From Baffinella frigidus (Eukaryota; Cryptophyceae; Cryptomonadales; Baffinellaceae), in assembly GCA_026770585.1 (NCBI GenBank), contig MU647106.1, positions 178,249-200,822 on the forward strand: DNA of 22,574 nucleotides. Direction: 5' to 3'. Under the pieces are notes generated by a model. The model was not told where the DNA came from. It was given only the letters and a program-made list of their open reading frames with translations, and ran no database searches. How positions within the stretch are numbered: the first letter of the stretch is position 1; each line of letters begins with the position of its first letter. This document shows positions 17,641 through 22,574 of this stretch, in pieces. Made by a program: the position numbers and the translations under genes.

Positions 17641-20600
17641 ATGATGCGGCTCTGCTTGGCGCTAGCCCTCGTGGCTGCGTCCTCTGCGGCCCCTGTCCTC
17701 TCGACGCCGGTGCTCCGCATGCGCGGCGGCGGCAAGTACTTCCCGAAGCTGCCGGACTCGGTCAAGCCTGGTGTGCTCACCGGCCAGGCCGTGAAGGACC
17801 TGCTCGCGGCCGCCAAGGAGCAGGGCTACGCGATCCCCGCCGTCAACTGCGTCACGTCGTCGAGCATCAACACCGTCCTCGAGGCGGCCAAGAAGTTCAA
17901 CTCCCCCGTCATGATCCAGTTCTCCAACGGTGGCTCCCAGTTCTACGCTGGCAAGTCCCTCCCCAACGACAAGGACAAGCTCCAGGCCTGCGTCCTCGGC
18001 GCCGTCTCCGTACGCCCCATCCCCCCACCCCACCCACCTCCCACCACACCCCTGACGCGCGACACTCGTCCTGGCGCTTTCCTGTGTCTAGTCCCTACGC
18101 GGCTCCCAACACGGGACGCGATGTGACTGTTGCGCATAGGCACAAAAGGTGTCTTGGCAGTGGCTGGAGCAGCACCTGGGGACGTGGCCCCGCCGAGAGG
18201 ATGTCTGCGAACGTCCCCCGCTGCGACCCCTGTAGTTTTTTTGAGGGGGGGCGAGGGCACATGCGCCCTGGATAAATCTTTCTAGCAAGGGAGGCCGGAT
18301 GATGCATGTTATACGTGGCGCGGACTCGCAGGGAGCCGTCACGCTAGAGCTGCGGACACCGTTCGATTTCCGGGTGCAGAGACGCCCATAGCGAGCACGT
18401 CCTAACGCGGCGCTACGCCTTGTGGGAGACACAAGAACCCGCAGCCGCCCATGACCCTAAGCACTGCGCATCCTTGCGGGTAGGGTCGCAAGACCCTGCG
18501 CAGACGCAGCCTCGGTGGGGGTTGCACCCATGGTACTAATCAGGCCGCGTCGGTGCTAATGAAGGCCTGTCACAGCCTCAGTAGGGGCGCATACATCGTA
18601 GAACCTCTGTCGCCGTGTTGGTGGTGATGAAGGCCTCGGTCTCTAACCAACACCTCTCTCTCCCCCCGGCAGGGCGCGCACCACACCCGCATGGTGGCTG
18701 AGTCGTACGGCGTTCCGGTGAGCCCCGCCCCCCCTTCAATCCTAAACTGTGAACCCTGAAATGTAAACTCTGAACCCTGAACCCTACGCCCTGCGCCCTG
18801 CACCCCCTTGAACCCCACACCCTGAATCATGAACCCTTACACCCTGTGCGAACGAAAAGAGTGAATGCAGCAAGGTACCGAACATAGAGAGTGTCGTGTG
18901 CGAACGGTGAGTGTACCGTACGCTGACGATACCGCGTGCAAGTGGTGTCATGTTTGCCTACGACGCATGCAAAGCCTAAACCCTGAACCCCAAGTATGCA
19001 TGCCTCCAAGACAAGCACAGGGTTTTGAGGTTTCAGGGTTTAGGGTTGCACATGGACACCCTCCGTTACCAAAGCAACGATGCCTTCGTCACCACGGCCC
19101 CTAAACCCCCGCACGCACTTTCGCTCTCTTGAAACCCCGCACTCTGAAGCCTGAATGTTGTGCACAGGTTCTCCTGCACTCGGACCACTGCGCGAAGAAG
19201 CTGCTCCCGTGGTTCGATGGCATGATCGAGGCTGACGAGGCTTACTTCAAGCAGCACGGTACCCCCGATCTCTTGTCCATCTGTTGGCGGCGGTGTTGTT
19301 CTCACTTGCGTGGCGTGTGCCGGGTGGTGAGCGAGTTTGTAGCGGATGGTGTTGGTACCGTGTGGTGCGGAGCGAGGGTGCGTCCACGGGGCGCCGGGCG
19401 AGGCTCGTGCTCAGTGTGCATCTCATGCCGTCAGCCGAACGTTTCAGCGTGCCTGCGTCTCTGGTGCTCAGAGTGTTTTGAGTGCCGGGTGCCGGGTGCT
19501 GAGTGAGTGTGAGCGTGCTATGGGCCTGCGTCTCTCCTGTTTGTTTCAGCGGGCCTGCGTCTCTCCTGCTGAGAGTGTGTTTGAGTGCTGAGTGAGTGAG
19601 TGAGAGCGTGCTATGGGGATCAGGCGAGCCGCTCTTGTCCTCGCACATGCGTGCCTCATTCTCAGTGCGTGTCTCAGTCGTGAGCTGAGCCAAAGAGTGT
19701 TGCCGGTCAGGAGAGCCTCAGAGCGCGTGCTCGGTGAGGCGAGGCTAAACTCTCAACACTGAACCTCAGGTGAGCCCCTCTTCTCCTCGCACATGATCGA
19801 CCTTTCCGAGGAGCCCCTCGCCGAGAACATCGAGATCACGGTGCGCTACTCCCCCGAATCCCGAACCCCAACGCCGTTAACCCGAACCCCTGCCCCACAC
19901 TAGAACATCGCCATCACGGTGCGCCCTACTCCTCGAAACCGTAACCTGACACCCGAAACCTGAAGAGGCATGCACCGAATATGGTGCATGTGTCGAGAAC
20001 TTAACCCCGCCAGATGGATCTAGTGACTGGGGCCATCTCGAAATTTACAGATGCACAGTACAAAGGGTTCAGCTCACCACTAAGATACAAACAGCTCCGG
20101 TGGTGTGCTCTCTCAAACCCTAAACACTCAATCCTCAACTCTCACAGACGCTAAACCCTTCTCCCTTCTCCCTTCTCGCAGGCGAAGTACATGGAGCGCC
20201 TTGCGAAGATCAACTGCCTTCTCGAGATGGAGCTTGGCATCACCGGTGGCGAGGTTGCCTCCTCCCCACTATTCTCAACTTGACATGCTGGGTGTGCGTT
20301 CTGTTGTGGCCAGGATGTGACCGTAGGACCAAGTCAGCAACTCGTGTCCACAAACACTAGACCCTCATTCCCAAACCCTATTCCCGTCAATTCTAAATCC
20401 CCAATCCCCAATCCCCAATCCCCAATCCCATACAATTATACAGCCTAATCCGCAAACCTGAGACCCTATTCCCCAATCCCTCCTCAACCCCACGCCGGAA
20501 TGGCCAACGTAGAGCGTAAGCCCTGACCACCACTCAACGGTACACAGGAGGATGGCGTGAACAACGAGCACGTGGACAACGCCTCGATGTACTCCCAGCC

Positions 20601-22574
20601 GGACGAGATCTGGCAGGTCTACAAGGTAACCTGCCCCGAAACACCCCAGTCAACTCCAAACCCTTAACCCTAAACTGTGTTTATCTCTGTAACCCCCAAA
20701 CCCTGAACCTACACTCAAAACCTCAATCCCTGAACACCAAACCCTAAACCCCAACCCCAACAATTTCACCGAGTAAAGACTGACAAGCCTACACTAGGCG
20801 CTCGCAGCGGTGGCGAACTCGATGTTCCCCAGCGCCGCGGCCTTCGTCATCGTGCACCAACCCATAACCCCTGCACCCCCCCAACAATGTCGGTCTCAAC
20901 GACTCACACACCCTACACCAAAAAAAAAAATCAAGGCTAACGGCACATTTATTTGAAGGCTTGTGACTCGTTGATTTTAGGGGTAAACACTGGGCCCTGC
21001 ACCAGGCGCTCGCGGCGGTGCCGAACTCGATGTTCACGATCGCGGCCGCCTTCGGGAACGTGCACGGGGTGTACAAGGCCGGCAACGTCGTCCTCCGCCC
21101 CGAGATCCTCGGCAGCGCCCAGGTCACTCACCCCTCTCAAACGATGCTGACCTGACACCCGACACCCTAAATACGAAACACTGGACCGTAGACCCCTCCG
21201 CCCGGAGATGCTCGGAAACACCCAGGCAACCCCCAGACTCTAGTTTCTAGGGTCTAGACCCAGACACAACACCCTAAAACCCACAACCTAACCTTGATCC
21301 GAGTCCCGAGTCCCGAGACACTAGACCGTAGAGCCCTCCACCCCGAGAACCCCTCGGCATCGCCCAGACACCCCCAACGGCAAACCCTGCCTGCTAGGGC
21401 CTACAAACAGACAGGCCCCAGACCCCTAAAACACAACCTACACCCGAAACCTGTGACCTTCTTCTGCGGGTTTCGGTTGCAGGGTTGAATGAGTGAAGTG
21501 TGCGTGCAGAGACACCCTCAGCCCTAAACCCGAAACCGGAATGCAGACGTACATCCAGGAGCAGCTCAAGAGCAAGGATGCCCAGCCGGTCGACTTCGTC
21601 TTCCACGGTGCAACCCGGAACCCTGAGACGAGGTTGACTTCCGTTCTTGCACGGAGCAACCCTAAATCATCAAATCCCCTTACCCACAACCCTGAACCGT
21701 AGCACCCTAACCCTAACCCTAAACAGTAGAACCGGTTGATTTCGTCTTCCACGGTGCAACTTTAAAACCCTAAGCAGTAGCACCCTAAACAGTAGAATCC
21801 CAACCCTAAGTTGGGGTTTTAGGTTTCAGAAGCAGTGGAACCCTCACCCTAAACTTGAGGGTTCAGGGTGCATGGTCCGATACATCTCACGGCGTGGCGG
21901 CTTCAATGAATTTCACCTCTTGGTGCGGCTGCAGGCTTGTCCTAAACTTCAAACCCTAATCACAGCTGGGTCCGAACCCTAAATCCTGAACCATAAACCC
22001 TCCAACGCCGAACGTCGGACGCCTGACCCTGAGACCTAATCCCAGGCGGGTTTCGATGCAGGGTTGAGGGTTGGAAGGACAAGTCAAACCCCCTAAACCC
22101 CTAGCCCTAAGTCAAACCCCCTAAACCCCTAACCCTAACCCCACAGGCGGGTCGGGCTCGGACAAGGACAAGATCGAGGCGGCGATCAAGTGCGGTGTCA
22201 TCAAGATGAACATCGACACCGACATCCAGGTCCTAGACCCTCAATCCTGGACTCTGGACCCTGGACCCCAGCTAAACCTCGTCACGCCAGCACCAAATCC
22301 TTAAACCCCACTAAACCCCAAAAACAAAAAAAAAAAAACCCTCAACCGAAACCCCTGAAACAGTGGGCCACCTGGGACGGCGTCCGCGCTTTCGAGGCCA
22401 AGAACCACGACTACCTTCAGGGCCAGGTCTAAATCGAAACCCCAACCCCAACCGTGACTGGTAAACCCGATACCCGAAATCTGATGTCTTCCATCGCCGT
22501 GGCACCCTGAACCCGGAACCCGAACCCTCGTTTGCCCTCTCCTCTAACATTTCACTTCTAGACCATCAACTCAC
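17641..22574 (+). CDS. FBA: Class II fructose-bisphosphate aldolase, plastid-targeted, 3' partial (exons 1-11)
   Basis: Cleaves or forms fructose 1,6-bisphosphate (with DHAP and glyceraldehyde 3-phosphate), a zinc-dependent step of glycolysis and the Calvin cycle. Exons: 17641-18009, 18673-18717, 19168-19258, 19770-19840, 20182-20253, 20548-20625, 21006-21122, 21547-21607, 22147-22229, 22364-22426, 22562 to the edge; GT-AG, phases consistent. The start is ATG 17641 (or ATG 17644). MMRLCLALALVAASSAAP is a signal peptide, then STPVLRMRGGG before the mature KYFPKLPDSVKPG. Active-site motifs are intact: AIPAVN, QFSNGG, LHSDHCAKK (catalytic Asp and first Zn His), LEMELGITGGEEDGVNNE (catalytic Glu), AAAFGNVHGVYK and VFHGGSGS (Zn His), MNIDTDIQWATWDGV (phosphate and substrate binding). 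About 50 C-terminal residues lie beyond the window; exon 11 opens TINS. Similarity is to the E. coli/yeast class II-A form. Many exon-edge echoes lie in its introns. Confidence 0.93.
19439..19620. repeat. Tandem repeat in aldolase intron 3
   Basis: Units of about 90 bp built from GTTTCAGCG, GCCTGCGTCTCTC, GAGTGCTGAGTGAGTG and GAGCGTGCTATGGG occur two to three times with drift. It immediately precedes the exon 4 pre-echo. Confidence 0.65.
19621..19657 (+). repeat. Pre-echo of aldolase exon 4 with acceptor
   Basis: CAGGCGAGCCGCTCTTGTCC then TCGCACATG parallels the exon 4 start at 19767 (CAGGTGAGCCCCTCTTCTCC then TCGCACATG). Three differences fall in the first 30 bp, after which it diverges. 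Confidence 0.85.
19901..19930 (+). repeat. Post-echo of aldolase exon 4 donor edge
   Basis: AGAACATCGCCATCACGGTG, then CGC, copies the end of exon 4 and its donor (GAGAACATCGAGATCACG|GTGCGC, 19823-19846). Confidence 0.85.
20265..20300 (+). mobile_element. Truncated GTTGAC element, copy 7
   Basis: ACTATTCTCAACTTGACATG then CTGGGTGTGCG begins 12 bp after the donor of aldolase exon 5. Confidence 0.6.
20396..20500. repeat. C-rich telomere-like block in aldolase intron 5
   Basis: CCCCAATCCCCAATCCC and CCCTATTCCC variants on the plus (sense) strand. Comparable C-rich stretches occur in aldolase introns 2, 6, 7, 8, 9 and 10, for example 20645-20765 and 22080-22140. G-rich exceptions are short (about 19021-19050 and 21800-21870). 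Confidence 0.75.
20798..20859 (+). repeat. Pre-echo of aldolase exon 7 with acceptor
   Basis: After an AG, the frame reads ALAAVANSMFPSAAAFVIVH. Exon 7 at 21006 reads ALAAVPNSMFTIAAAFGNVH. The echo lacks the GNVHGVYK residues that bind zinc and phosphate, so it cannot replace the exon functionally. Confidence 0.85.
21194..21372 (+). repeat. Two post-echoes of aldolase exon 7 donor edge
   Basis: CCGCCCGGAGATGCTCGGAA then ACACCCAG (21199 onward) and CCACCCCGAGAACCCCTCGG then CATCGCCCAG (about 21339 onward) both derive from exon 7's CGCCCCGAGATCCTCGGCAG then CGCCCAG. The two share extra flank (ACACTRGACCGTAGA), so one probably copied the other. Confidence 0.8.
21634..21762 (+). repeat. Two post-echoes of aldolase exon 8 donor edge
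   Basis: TTGACTTCCGTTCTTGCACGG (about 21634) and GGTTGATTTCGTCTTCCACG then GTGCAAC (21733-21762) both resemble the exon 8 end GGTCGACTTCGTCTTCCACG|GTGCAAC (21588-21614). Confidence 0.8.

Noticed and set aside
17559-18275. 238-codon plus-strand open frame over aldolase exon 1
   Set aside because: Wrong frame relative to the clear aldolase reading; reads through the intron.
20798-20859. Extra coding exon of aldolase
   Set aside because: Repeats the exon 7 start without the zinc ligand region; inclusion would duplicate a strand and break the fold.
1-22574. tRNA, rRNA or other structural RNA genes
   Set aside because: No cloverleaf or conserved rRNA segment recognised on either strand by reading.

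Overview
The window is nuclear DNA from a eukaryotic alga, most likely one with a complex (secondary, red-derived) plastid. The evidence is four intron-rich GT-AG genes with GC-rich exons. Three of them encode proteins with an N-terminal signal peptide followed by a transit-like stretch, and one of those has a GSAFVP motif like the ASAFAP motif of cryptophyte, haptophyte and stramenopile plastid proteins. TTTAGGG-type (plant-type) telomere-like sequence fills the introns. I cannot fix the lineage from sequence alone; cryptophyte or haptophyte is a weak guess.

Layout, left to right. (1) 654-6046, minus strand: a WD40-repeat protein in at least eight exons, its 3' end not found. (2) 6390-9999, plus strand: a seven-exon gene for a DUF3127 (SSB-like OB-fold) protein with an organelle presequence and an acidic DDDIPF tail. 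It diverges from gene 1 across 343 bp. (3) 10000-11028: a convergent intergenic region with a 180-base N gap and MITE-like inverted repeats. (4) 11029-17013, minus strand: a complete 13-exon gene (394 codons before the stop) for an amidohydrolase-2 (COG3618-like) TIM-barrel protein with a plastid, possibly thylakoid-lumen, leader. (5) 17641-22574, plus strand: a plastid-type class II fructose-bisphosphate aldolase, ten complete exons plus the start of an eleventh, running off the right edge. It diverges from gene 4 across 627 bp. All exon joins were built by hand from GT/AG borders, reading-frame phase and family motifs, and phase agrees at every join. The genes do not form an obvious pathway; aldolase belongs to plastid carbon metabolism (Calvin cycle/glycolysis) and the DUF3127 protein probably binds plastid or mitochondrial DNA.

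Two features stand out. First, introns are packed with degenerate telomere-like repeats whose C-rich strand is nearly always the sense strand, whichever way the gene points: CCCTAAA on plus in the two plus genes, TTTAGGG on plus in the two minus genes. Second, many exons have 'echoes': decayed copies of an exon edge, including the splice site, lying in the adjacent intron. I count more than a dozen, in all four genes. One echo pair directly flanks a dispersed element, like a target duplication. Together these suggest an unusual mode of intron birth or growth. At least three families of short dispersed intronic elements are also present.
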